64,000 bases of DNA from Hungatella effluvii (lineage in GTDB: Bacteria; Bacillota; Clostridia; Lachnospirales; Lachnospiraceae). Where the stretch lies: assembly GCF_003201875.1 (NCBI RefSeq), contig NZ_QJKD01000026.1, positions 1-64,000 of the forward strand, given 5' to 3'. The position numbers and the translations under genes are program-made. Below, piece by piece: positions 54,026 to 61,214 of this stretch (the stretch's first letter is position 1; each line of letters starts with the position of its first letter). The notes beneath the pieces were generated by a model that had not been told where the DNA came from, searched no databases, and worked only from the letters and a program-made list of their open reading frames with translations.

Positions 54026-55378
54026 TTATCCGCGCTCTGCTTCCTTTCCCCGTTCCGGCTCTCTGTCCTGGCGCAAAATGCTGTCAATGTTCCTCTTGAT
54101 AACGTCATATTCCCCGACCTGTTTTTTCAGCTTGCCGTAATCAGCGTACAGGGTTTCCCGCTGTTCTTGGAACTTTGCATATTCGGCTTGCAGGGCGGCG
54201 ACGCTTGGGAGCTTGCCGGATATGCCCGCCGCTTTCAACGCCTTTGCTGCCGCTTCATGAAGAATGATACTGCCCTCATAGGCGGCGCGGTGCTGTCCTT
54301 TGTTCTTTGCCTTGCGGTATGCGTCATAAACGGGCTTTGTCTTTTGGTATGTCGTGATATTTTTAATCAGCAACGCCATATCAGCAAGCCGCTTTTCCAT
54401 GCTCTTTAGTGCGTCGGAAGCCTGTTCACTTGCCGCCGTGACTTCCTCAATCCGGCTGACTAAATCCGAATACTGTTCAATCTGATGTTCCGTAAGGAAG
54501 TTGAGCGTCTTTGCCGCCTGTTTCAGATTGTGGATTTTCGCCCATTGCTCATAGCCCCGGCTCTTTCCCGCCTTGATACTGTTTTCAATATCTATCAGCA
54601 GGGACACGCCCTTTTTCTCTGCCCGTGGAGCTTTGGCGGCGCGTATGCGCTTGCCGCTTATCCGTTCGGTGATAGCTTCCTCTGTATAGTCCGCGCCGAG
54701 GGTTTTCAAACGGGTAAACCGTTCTTGTCCGGGAGCGCGGCAGGATATGTATTTGCCCCGCTTGATTTCATAGCCTGACGCTTCCAACCGCCGCAATAAT
54801 TCCTCAAAATCTGCCACTTGGGGAATGAGCGCGTCAACGGCAATCTTTAGCTTGCCTTTCCAACTCGTCCCCGTCTTTTCCGCTTGGTACTCTGCATAGC
54901 TTTTCCCCTTGCTGCCTTTGCCCGGAACGACGACGGACAAGCCATGTTCCCGGCACAGCTTGTCGCTCATGTTCCGTATGCCGTAATATGTCCGTTTGTT
55001 GGAAACGTACTTGTGGTGGTCTACGAAGTTAGCAGCACAGAAAATGATGTGGTTATGGATATGCCCCTTGTCTATGTGCGTCGTCAAAACATACTCATGC
55101 TGCCCTTTGGTTACAGCGTCGGCAAGCTGCCGCCCGATTTCATGGGCTTGTTCCGGCGTTGTTTCCCCCGGCTCAAAGGACTGTATGAGGTGGTGGGCTA
55201 AATTGCTGCCCTTATCCAATGATTGGGACAAGGTATATTCAAATTCAATGTCTGCCGTTTCATAGGAACAGCCGAACGACGACACAAGCATTTTCCCGTC
55301 TGTCTTTTCGGGATTTTGGATATAATCAAGGGCTTTGCTTAGAGTGCTTTTAATAGGCTTAATCTTTGTAACCGCCAT
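54026..55378 (-). CDS. Relaxase (MobP/VirD2-like)
   Basis: The 450-residue relaxase nicks the ICE at oriT and leads the strand into the recipient. The candidate catalytic Tyr19 is in ALDYIQNP. The three-histidine metal motif THIDKGHIHNHIIF lies near residue 100. The second half is helical and Lys-rich (coiled coil about 300-345). It overlaps the mobC gene by 40 bases on the same strand. It has the usual length for relaxases of Tn1549-like elements. Confidence 0.93.
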   Translation of the reverse strand: MAVTKIKPIKSTLSKALDYIQNPEKTDGKMLVSSFGCSYETADIEFEYTLSQSLDKGSNLAHHLIQSFEPGETTPEQAHEIGRQLADAVTKGQHEYVLTTHIDKGHIHNHIIFCAANFVDHHKYVSNKRTYYGIRNMSDKLCREHGLSVVVPGKGSKGKSYAEYQAEKTGTSWKGKLKIAVDALIPQVADFEELLRRLEASGYEIKRGKYISCRAPGQERFTRLKTLGADYTEEAITERISGKRIRAAKAPRAEKKGVSLLIDIENSIKAGKSRGYEQWAKIHNLKQAAKTLNFLTEHQIEQYSDLVSRIEEVTAASEQASDALKSMEKRLADMALLIKNITTYQKTKPVYDAYRKAKNKGQHRAAYEGSIILHEAAAKALKAAGISGKLPSVAALQAEYAKFQEQRETLYADYGKLKKQVGEYDVIKRNIDSILRQDREPERGKEAERG

Positions 55379-55668
55379 ATCTCCGCAAGCACCCCCTTAA
55401 TCTCGTCTATGTCCTCTTGGTAGACGCTGCCCGTGGCGTTCGCCCGCCGCGCTATCTGGTTGACGTTGACCCCGATTTTCTGTATCTCTGCCGTCATAGC
55501 CTTAATGTCGCTATGGTCTATCTGAATGATATAACCGTCAATCAGCATTTTCCGGGCGTATGCCGAAAAGTTTTTCGTGGGTATCAGCTTCATTTTCTGC
55601 TCTATCAATTCCCGTTCCTGTTCATTGACCGGGACGCGCAGTATAAGCGGTCTTGTCCTGTTTGCCAT
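55339..55668 (-). CDS. mobC: MobC-like relaxosome accessory protein
   Basis: The 109-residue DNA-binding protein has a ribbon-helix-helix-like start (RPLILRVPVNEQERELIEQK) and the MobC family part IQKIGVNVNQIARRANATG. It helps the relaxase open oriT. The start is set by GGAAAGGAG. The folded leader B lies 22 bases upstream, and oriT is expected in this 240-base intergenic region. Confidence 0.9.
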   Translation of the reverse strand: MANRTRPLILRVPVNEQERELIEQKMKLIPTKNFSAYARKMLIDGYIIQIDHSDIKAMTAEIQKIGVNVNQIARRANATGSVYQEDIDEIKGVLAEIWRLQRLSLLKAL

Positions 55669-55690
55669 TGTATCGCTCCTTTCCGTTTTC

Positions 55691-55788
55691 AGAGGGTTTG
55701 GGACACTTCCCAACAAGCATTTTGCCGACAAGCCGCAGGGCGAGGGCGGGCAAAATACGGAAGTGTGGCTACACTTCCTATGCTTGCT
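55691..55788 (-). promoter_or_regulatory. Folded leader element B, upstream of mobC (oriT candidate region)
   Basis: It is the inverted counterpart of 47736-47835. On the minus strand stem CAAGCAT/ATGCTTG encloses hairpin 1 (GGAAGTGT-AGCC-ACACTTCC) and a divergent hairpin 2 (TTTTGCC / GGCAAAA). Hairpin 3 (TTGGGA-AGTG-TCCCAA) follows. Hairpin 2 keeps pairing although its sequence is almost wholly changed. Confidence 0.72.
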
Positions 55789-55911
55789 ATTCTTCTTTTC
55801 ACATACTTCCACACCTAAAATGTAGATTTGCCAAACATTCCCCGAAAAAAAGAAAAACGCCGCGATTTGCGACGTTTCCAATAGCGGCACACATGAAAAA
55901 AACGGAGGATT

Positions 55912-56271
55912 TTATTCCCCCGTTTCCTTGCTGTTCGCTTCCTGTATTCCCTTTGCAGTTGCCGTCATAATTATTAAATCCCGGCTGCTCATATCGGCAA
56001 GCAGACTGTCGAGCTGCCGCTGTTGGGTAGATTTGTCTGTTTCCTCATTCGGAAAAAAGAACTGGTCTACCGACACATCTAAAAAGGTGACAAGCTCATA
56101 AAAGATTTGTAGGCTTGGGTGCTGTCCGCTGTTCTCAATGGACGCGATATAGCGCGGCGCAATGTTCAGCCTGTCCGCTAACTGGTTACGCGATATGCCC
56201 TTTGCCTTTCTTGCTTCTTTTATGGCTTGCCCGAAAGCCTTAAAATCATACTTCACTTTGTCCTGCTTCAT
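55912..56271 (-). CDS. XRE-family transcriptional regulator
   Basis: The 119-residue protein has a Cro/CI-type helix-turn-helix (FGQAIKEARKAKGISRNQLA, then LNIAPRYIASIENSGQHPSL) and a C-terminal helical tail. It is divergent from the sigma-factor gene at 56443 and upstream of mobC, and so is well placed to regulate the cargo or transfer. An in-frame GTG at 56280 is an alternative start. Its intergenic region (56272-56442) is AT-rich. Confidence 0.85.
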   Translation of the reverse strand: MKQDKVKYDFKAFGQAIKEARKAKGISRNQLADRLNIAPRYIASIENSGQHPSLQIFYELVTFLDVSVDQFFFPNEETDKSTQQRQLDSLLADMSSRDLIIMTATAKGIQEANSKETGE

Positions 56272-56442
56272 ATTTTTCACCCTATTACATTTTACCGTTC
56301 ATCTTTCTGCTTTGGATATGATTACATATATCATAGTATTGATAGTAATAGAGCATATTATTTATACGTTTATATTGCTATTATTCGTTCGACCGTATAT
56401 ACTTATTATGATACGAGTTTGAAATGAAAGGACGGTTACAAA

Positions 56443-57387
56443 ATGGAATATATTTCAACCCCGGAAGCCGCGAAAAAATGGGGCATTTCAGAACGGCGAG
56501 TACAGAAACTTTGTGAGGAAAATAGGATACCAGGTATTACCCGTATCAGCCGTATGTGGCTAATACCAAAGGACGCTGAAAAACCCAAAGATGGCAGATT
56601 AAAAAACAAAGTTAATAGTAAATCTATTACCATTGAAAGTGTCGTAAGCCAATATGGACAATATGTTTACAATTTAGCATTGAAACTGTCAGCAAATCCC
56701 GAAAATGCCGAGGATTTGGCACAGGAAACCTTGATAAAAGCATGGAAACATCTGCAAGATATAAACGATACTTCTGCAATCAAGAACTGGTTACGCACAA
56801 TCTGTATTAATGAATTTCGTATGATGTTAAGAAAAGAAAAGCGCGAAAATGTCTGCTTTGTAGAAAATATAGAGGACTTGGAAAGCGACAGTATGTTACT
56901 AGTAGATGTTCAGCCTTTGGCTCTTGATGAAATTCAAACTACGGAAGAAGTGGGTAAATTACGTGATGGTTGTTTTTTAGCAATGACACAAAAACTTTCA
57001 TTAAATCAAAGACTTGCCTTTTCGTTGATTGATATGTTTGGAATGTCATTAAAAGATGTCGCAGAAATATTAGAATTAACCCCTAAAGCGGTTAAGGGTT
57101 TATTATATAGAGCGAGAATGAATTTGGATTCATTTTTTCAAGGGCATTGTAGCTTTCTTGATATAAATAATCCCTGTAAATGTACAGCATGGATAGACTT
57201 TTTACAGACAAGAAATTCGTTACAGGAAGTAATGGAACAAACTCTTGATTATAAGAAAGCAGGATATGTATTCGACCCGAAAGTTAGGCAAAAAATATTG
57301 CATTATTATACCGATATGCCCAGTCAAAAGCCATCTCAAGAGTGGTTTGATAAGGTGATACTGCTTGTAAGAAATTTTTACAAATAA
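56443..57387 (+). CDS. HTH-ECF sigma factor fusion with C-terminal cysteine motif
   Basis: The 314-residue protein begins with a MerR/Xis-like helix-turn-helix (ISTPEAAKKWGISERRVQKL, about residues 4-50). An ECF sigma factor follows: region 2 NPENAEDLAQETLIKAWK near residue 86, and region 4 LNQRLAFSLIDMFGMSLKDV near 188 with the recognition helix. A C-terminal extension contains HCSFLDINNPCKC, a likely zinc site. AT-rich codons mark it as cargo. It probably directs RNA polymerase to promoters in or outside the ICE. The two downstream genes lie close on the same strand. Confidence 0.82.
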   Translation: MEYISTPEAAKKWGISERRVQKLCEENRIPGITRISRMWLIPKDAEKPKDGRLKNKVNSKSITIESVVSQYGQYVYNLALKLSANPENAEDLAQETLIKAWKHLQDINDTSAIKNWLRTICINEFRMMLRKEKRENVCFVENIEDLESDSMLLVDVQPLALDEIQTTEEVGKLRDGCFLAMTQKLSLNQRLAFSLIDMFGMSLKDVAEILELTPKAVKGLLYRARMNLDSFFQGHCSFLDINNPCKCTAWIDFLQTRNSLQEVMEQTLDYKKAGYVFDPKVRQKILHYYTDMPSQKPSQEWFDKVILLVRNFYK

Positions 57388-57448
57388 ATTATTTCTTACC
57401 CGTGACTTTTGAAAATAGTAAGCATCTTATATTATGAGGAGGTAAAAC

Positions 57449-57646
57449 ATGCGAAGTTATGAATTAACAGGAAGAAAATGTTATGATCATTTGGGTGGAA
57501 AATTAGGGGTTGCCATTTTCAATTTTCTAATTGAGCAAAAATGGATTGAATTGAAAGATGGAACTTCTACTACTTACATAATGACCCAAAAAGGAGAAGA
57601 GAATTTTAAAAAGATAGGTCTGAATTTACCAGTAGTAATCAAATAA
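57449..57646 (+). CDS. ArsR C-terminal-like small protein
   Basis: The 65-residue protein matches the C-terminal part of certain ArsR-family regulators (RKCYDHLGGKLGVAIFNFLI, then YIMTQKGEENFKKIGLN) but lacks the DNA-binding helix-turn-helix. It has its own GAGGAGG, so it may be a functional stand-alone domain rather than debris. It lies between the sigma factor and the decarboxylase-like gene. Confidence 0.6.
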   Translation: MRSYELTGRKCYDHLGGKLGVAIFNFLIEQKWIELKDGTSTTYIMTQKGEENFKKIGLNLPVVIK

Positions 57647-57661
57647 TACGGAGGTCAAATT

Positions 57662-57973
57662 ATGGCAAATGTAACAAATGGATTTAGCAAGTTCATGGAA
57701 GAAGCCGGAGAAACTGGCAAGGCGTATATGAACATGGTTATGCAACAGGCTCAATCAAGCGCATTAGATAAAAAAACACATGAGCTTGCATACATTTCTG
57801 TACTTTCCGCAATTAGAATGAATAGCGGATTGGATTTTCATGTAAAATCCGCGAAAGACTTAGGAGCAAGCAGGAATGAAGTTAAAAGCGCTGTTTTAGT
57901 CGGATTGCCAGTTGTAGGTATAACCTTAACTGACGCATTAGAAGCAGCATTAAAAGCATATGACGAAGAATAA
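57662..57973 (+). CDS. Carboxymuconolactone decarboxylase/AhpD-like protein lacking cysteines
   Basis: The 103-residue all-helical protein is of the CMD/AhpD fold (KKTHELAYISVLSAIRMNSG, then DFHVKSAKDLGASRNEVKSA). The CxxC redox pair of AhpD is absent (RMNSGLDFH instead), so it is not a thiol peroxidase partner. The conserved Glu and His remain. GGAGG precedes it. CMD genes accompany some ECF sigma factors in other bacteria, a pairing also seen here. Substrate unknown. Confidence 0.8.
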   Translation: MANVTNGFSKFMEEAGETGKAYMNMVMQQAQSSALDKKTHELAYISVLSAIRMNSGLDFHVKSAKDLGASRNEVKSAVLVGLPVVGITLTDALEAALKAYDEE

Positions 57974-57990
57974 ACAACAGTAATATTTGT

Positions 57991-58039
57991 ACCGCCAACG
58001 GTAAATTAAAAAAAACCGTTGTATAGGCGGCAGGTTTTT
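57991..58039 (+). terminator. Terminator 1 after the cargo genes
   Basis: CCGCCAACGGT pairs with ACCGTT and GGCGG (bulged), followed by T5-CATGCG, the same type of tail as the terminators inside the transfer operon. Confidence 0.65.
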
Positions 58040-58065
58040 CATGCGTCTAAACATACTAATAGCCT

Positions 58066-58109
58066 AACGGCGGTTTTGGAATACAATCAAAACCGCCGTT
58101 TTCTTTTTT
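58066..58109. terminator. Terminator 2 after the cargo genes
   Basis: AACGGCGGTTTTG and CAAAACCGCCGTT pair perfectly around a nine-base loop, followed by TTCTTTTTT. The stretch 58110-58463 up to the next sigma gene contains no convincing gene. Confidence 0.85.
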
Positions 58110-58463
58110 GAAAAAATGGAATACGGAGGGTGTGTTAAAGTCGCCCTTATTTAAGGATACGGCGGTATCAAGGAGGTATCGCCGTGTTTCTTTTGTATCG
58201 ACATAAACCGACAACCTTTTCATCAAAAAAAGCCCGCCCACCACCACGGAATATTCCGGCTTTATAGATGATTACACACATCATTATAATACTGTTTATA
58301 TTTCATATGCGCCCGATTGCGTTTTGCAGTCGGGCGCATTTTGTTTTGTCCGAAAAAAATTTGAAAAAGTTTGTGTTTCTCTTTGGCATTTTCCTCAAAG
58401 CGTTGTGGAAGGTCAGCGAAAGGGGATAAATAAGCCGCCCCCGGCAGGAAAGGGGGTGAGAAC

Positions 58464-58904
58464 ATGAACAATGAACGTTTTGAATGGCAGACCCGTTGTG
58501 AGTTTAATGCGTACTGCAAACACACTTTACGCAACGAACTTATCAATGCCTGTAAAGAAAGCAAGCGTCGGCAGCAACGAGAGGTAATCTTTTCAGACCT
58601 TGCGCCGCACGAAGAAAGACAGCTCTTTACCGTTGACAAATATTTTGCCAACGAGGAAAAAGACGACGCTTTCCGTGTAGGCGATTTGAAGATTACCGCG
58701 AAGTTGCTTGCCGAAGCCTTGCGGACTTTGCCGGACGAAAAACGCAAAGCCGTACTGCTGTACTATTTTGTCAACAAGTCAGACGTTGAGATTGCGGAGG
58801 AATTAGGTATTCCACGCAGCACAGTACAGTACCGCCGGACAAGCTCTTTTGAACAGCTAAAACGATATTTGGAGGAACGCGCTGATGAATGGGACGAATG
58901 GTAA
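58464..58904 (+). CDS. Sigma-70-like regulator of the ICE
   Basis: The 146-residue protein is related to small sigma-70-like factors of Tn916-type elements. The N-terminal part is Arg/Lys-rich (FNAYCKHTLRNELINACKES). The C-terminal half is a sigma region-4 helix-turn-helix (VEIAEELGIPRSTVQYRRT). It probably activates xis and int or transfer genes. AAAGGGGGTG is its RBS. The next gene starts within its last codons. Confidence 0.85.
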   Translation: MNNERFEWQTRCEFNAYCKHTLRNELINACKESKRRQQREVIFSDLAPHEERQLFTVDKYFANEEKDDAFRVGDLKITAKLLAEALRTLPDEKRKAVLLYYFVNKSDVEIAEELGIPRSTVQYRRTSSFEQLKRYLEERADEWDEW

Positions 58905-59139
58905 TAACACCGACAACGAGCGCGGCTTATTACCCTACCCGGTCATATTAGCCGCGACAAAGGGCGACCCCGACGCAATGAAAATTGTGTTGCAGCATTA
59001 CCGCAGCTACATATCCTACCTGTCTATGCGGAAAATCCGTGATGAAAACGGTAATATCTACTATGGCATAGACGAGGATTTGCAGGAACGTCTGCAAGCA
59101 AAACTCATGTTGGCAGTCCTGAACTTTACGGCAGACTAA
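58885..59139 (+). CDS. Helix-turn-helix conjugative-transposon protein (Tn916 Orf8-like)
   Basis: The 84-residue protein begins with an acidic/Asn-rich stretch and contains ILAATKGDPDAMKIVLQHYR followed by LQERLQAKLMLAVLNF, the pattern of the small conjugative-transposon helix-turn-helix domain. It overlaps the sigma-like gene by 20 bases, so translation is coupled. It likely co-regulates excision or transfer. Confidence 0.8.
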   Translation: MNGTNGNNTDNERGLLPYPVILAATKGDPDAMKIVLQHYRSYISYLSMRKIRDENGNIYYGIDEDLQERLQAKLMLAVLNFTAD

Positions 59140-59435
59140 ACCGTTCCACGGTTGGAAGCGTCCCCCTTTCAGCTTCTTAACAGTCTGCCCCTTAGCACCT
59201 TGACAAAGAAAGCGACGCAAGATAACGGCGGCGCAGCATAGGGCAAATCGGATACGTTCTTTTTGTGCCGAGCCATACGGCGGGTGCGCCATGACTTCCC
59301 CTTGCCGGGAACGAGCGACCAACACCGCGCCGGAAAGCAAGCGCAGCGGCTTGCGGGCGACGACCACACAGAAAGGCTAATGATACTCCCTTACAGCCAC
59401 AGTCCGAGCGTTAGAAGCGTCGCAGGCAATGGGTA
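59140..59435. other. Gene-free region upstream of xis
   Basis: Minus-strand open frames here have no RBS and no recognisable domain. The sequence is GC-rich with many short inverted repeats. I see no supportable gene; it may hold regulatory RNA or binding sites for Xis and sigma-like proteins. Confidence 0.4.
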
Positions 59436-59510
59436 GGGCTGCATGAGAACCATGCAGGGGTGAAATTCCCGTGGAGCTTTGCTGAAAGCCGTCCGATTAA
59501 AGCCCTTTTT
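59436..59510 (+). ncRNA. Candidate cloverleaf-like RNA/attenuator upstream of xis
   Basis: Outer stem GGGCT/AGCCC encloses three hairpins: GCATG-AGAAC-CATGC, GGG-TGAAATT-CCC, and GGAGCTTT-GCTG-AAAGCC..CC. The last outer base is followed by T5, so it can act as a terminator. It lies 44 bases before the xis start, a place for controlling excision. The fold is read by eye. Confidence 0.5.
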
Positions 59511-59554
59511 ACCTATCAACCTTTTTAGCATAGCCATGAAAGGGGGCTTAACTT

Positions 59555-59758
59555 ATGACTAATGCTGATGTGCCTATCTGGGAAAAGTACACGCTGACGA
59601 TTGAGGAAGCGTCTAAATATTTCCGTATTGGAGAGAACAAACTCCGCAAACTGGCAGAGGAAAACCCCACCGCAGGTTGGGTAATCATGAACGGCAACCG
59701 AATACAAATCAAGCGGAAACAGTTTGAAAAAATCATTGATACTTTGGACGTAATATGA
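59555..59758 (+). CDS. xis: Excisionase
   Basis: The 67-residue winged-helix protein is of the Tn916 Xis type ([20 protein letters not shown], then [25 protein letters not shown]). It bends DNA at the ICE ends and directs the integrase towards excision. The ATG follows AAAGGGGG at 59539. The int gene starts 78 bases later. Confidence 0.92.
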   Translation: MTNADVPIWEKYTLTIEEASKYFRIGENKLRKLAEENPTAGWVIMNGNRIQIKRKQFEKIIDTLDVI

Positions 59759-59836
59759 TGTAATTTTTCCTTGAATATGCTATAATAGATGTAGGCATAT
59801 CAAGGCTTTTTCCGTCATGAAAGGAGCATGACGAAA

Positions 59837-61030
59837 ATGTCAGAGAAAAGACGAGATAACAAAAACCGTATCTTACGGACAGGAGAAAGCCAGAGAAAAG
59901 ACGGAAGATATGCTTACAAATATACTGATACCTTTGAAAAGCCGCAATTTGTTTATGCTTGGAAGTTAGTACCCACGGACAAGACCCCGGCAGGAAAGCG
60001 GGACGATATTTCACTCCGGGAAAAGGAAAAAGAAATCCAGAAAGACCTTGACGACGGTATCGACCCCATAGGAAAGCAAATGACTGTCTGCCAGCTCTAC
60101 GCGAAGCAGATAAGACACCGGGCAAATGTACGGCATGGAACCACAAGGGGGCGCAAACAGCTAATGCGGATATTGGAAGAAGATAGTCTTGGAGCTTGCA
60201 GCATTGAGAACGTGAAGCTGTCCGACGCGAAAGAATGGGCGTTGCGAATGAAAGAAAAAGGCTACTCGTTCAAGACCATCAACAACCACAAGCGTTCGCT
60301 TAAAGCTGCCTTTTACACAGCCATACAGGACGATTGTATTCGGAAAAACCCGTTTGACTTCCAGTTGAACACGGTGTTAGAAGATAACACGGAACCAAAG
60401 GTGCCATTATCCCCCACGCAGGAAGCGTCTTTCCTGTCCTTTGTGCAGAATGATGTTGTCTATCAGAAGTATTATGACGAGATTATCATACTGTTAGGAA
60501 CAGGGCTTCGCATTTCTGAACTTTGCGGGCTGACTGAAACCGATATAGACTTTGAGAACAGGCTAATCAACATAGACCACCAACTTTCCAAAATTTCTGG
60601 GATTGGCTATCATGTTGACCCGCCGAAAACGAAAAGCGGTATCAGACAAATCCGCATGAGCGCAGCCGTATATGAAGCGTTGGGGCGTGTGCTGAAAAAC
60701 AGAGGACGGGCAAAGCCTATTGTAATCGACGGTTACGGAAAATTCCTTTTCCTTAACCGAAACGGCTTGCCAAAGGTAGCGGCAAACTATGAAAGTATGT
60801 TCCGGGGGCTTGTGAAGAAGTACAACAAGTGCCATGAGGAAGCATTACCGAAAGTGACTACGCCGCACACCTTACGTCATACGTTCTGCACCAATTTAGC
60901 AAACGCCGGAATGAACCCGAAAGCATTACAGTATATCATGGGACATTCCAACATCAACATGACGCTGAACTATTATGCTCATGCCACTTCTGACAGCGCA
61001 TTGGCGGAAATGGAACGGCTGATTGCGTAG
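59837..61030 (+). CDS. int: Tyrosine integrase (Tn916/Tn1549 type)
   Basis: The 397-residue site-specific recombinase has an N-terminal arm-binding domain (KDGRYAYKYTDTF near residue 20), a core-binding domain, and the catalytic residues Arg in GTGLRISELCGL, Lys in PPKTKSGIRQI, HTLRHTF, GHSN and the nucleophile Tyr in LNYYAHA. The length is that of Tn1549 Int. The start is the ATG ten bases after AAAGGAG; an ATG nine bases earlier is too close to it. It ends 171 bases before the attR core with three consecutive stop codons. Confidence 0.96.
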   Translation: MSEKRRDNKNRILRTGESQRKDGRYAYKYTDTFEKPQFVYAWKLVPTDKTPAGKRDDISLREKEKEIQKDLDDGIDPIGKQMTVCQLYAKQIRHRANVRHGTTRGRKQLMRILEEDSLGACSIENVKLSDAKEWALRMKEKGYSFKTINNHKRSLKAAFYTAIQDDCIRKNPFDFQLNTVLEDNTEPKVPLSPTQEASFLSFVQNDVVYQKYYDEIIILLGTGLRISELCGLTETDIDFENRLINIDHQLSKISGIGYHVDPPKTKSGIRQIRMSAAVYEALGRVLKNRGRAKPIVIDGYGKFLFLNRNGLPKVAANYESMFRGLVKKYNKCHEEALPKVTTPHTLRHTFCTNLANAGMNPKALQYIMGHSNINMTLNYYAHATSDSALAEMERLIA

Positions 61031-61064
61031 TAGTAAATAGAGGTTTTACTACTCTTTCTACTAC
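61030..61064. promoter_or_regulatory. Candidate integrase arm sites, right end
   Basis: GTAGTAAA (inverse of TTTACTAC) at 61030, TTTTACTAC at 61044 and TCTACTAC at 61057 repeat the octamer found near the left end. Confidence 0.6.
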
Positions 61065-61126
61065 CTTTGAACGCAGAAACATGAGGGGATATAAGAATAT
61101 TTGAAAACTTCTTCCGATATGAAAAG

Positions 61127-61161
61127 TGCCGGAAAGCCTGTAAATACAGGCTATACCGGCA
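61127..61161 (+). terminator. Hairpin after int
   Basis: Outer TGCCGG/CCGGCA and inner AGCCTGTA/TACAGGCT stems are perfect. The tail is AT-rich but not a T run, so it may end int transcription weakly. Confidence 0.5.
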
Positions 61162-61201
61162 TATAAGAACTTCTAAAGAGATAATCAAAAAGTATAGTTT
61201 G

Positions 61202-61214
61202 ATTTTCTAAAAAT
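61202..61214 (+). repeat. attR core direct repeat
   Basis: ATTTTCTAAAAAT is identical to 33040-33052 and lies in the same codon phase of the interrupted regulator gene. Confidence 0.88.

Larger units (their letters stand above)
33040..61214. mobile_element. 28.2-kb Tn1549/Tn916-type integrative conjugative element
   Basis: The element is bounded by a 13-bp direct repeat and carries a full conjugation set: relaxase, MobC, coupling protein, VirB4, VirB6-like, PrgI and CHAP proteins, plus Xis and a tyrosine integrase at its right end. Gene order matches the Tn1549-like elements of gut Clostridia, but no vancomycin or other resistance genes are present. Transfer genes are GC-rich (many CGC/GCC codons), unlike the AT-rich cargo at 53.4-58 kb and the host DNA. 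It is inserted in frame in the sensor/AraC regulator gene. The class is inferred from gene content and order. Confidence 0.93.

Noticed and set aside
59169-59367. Minus-strand frames upstream of xis
   Set aside because: No RBS and odd composition; most likely non-coding regulatory DNA.
33040-61214. Antibiotic-resistance cargo (vanB-like) in the Tn1549-type ICE
   Set aside because: Every gene between the ends was accounted for and none matches a resistance family.
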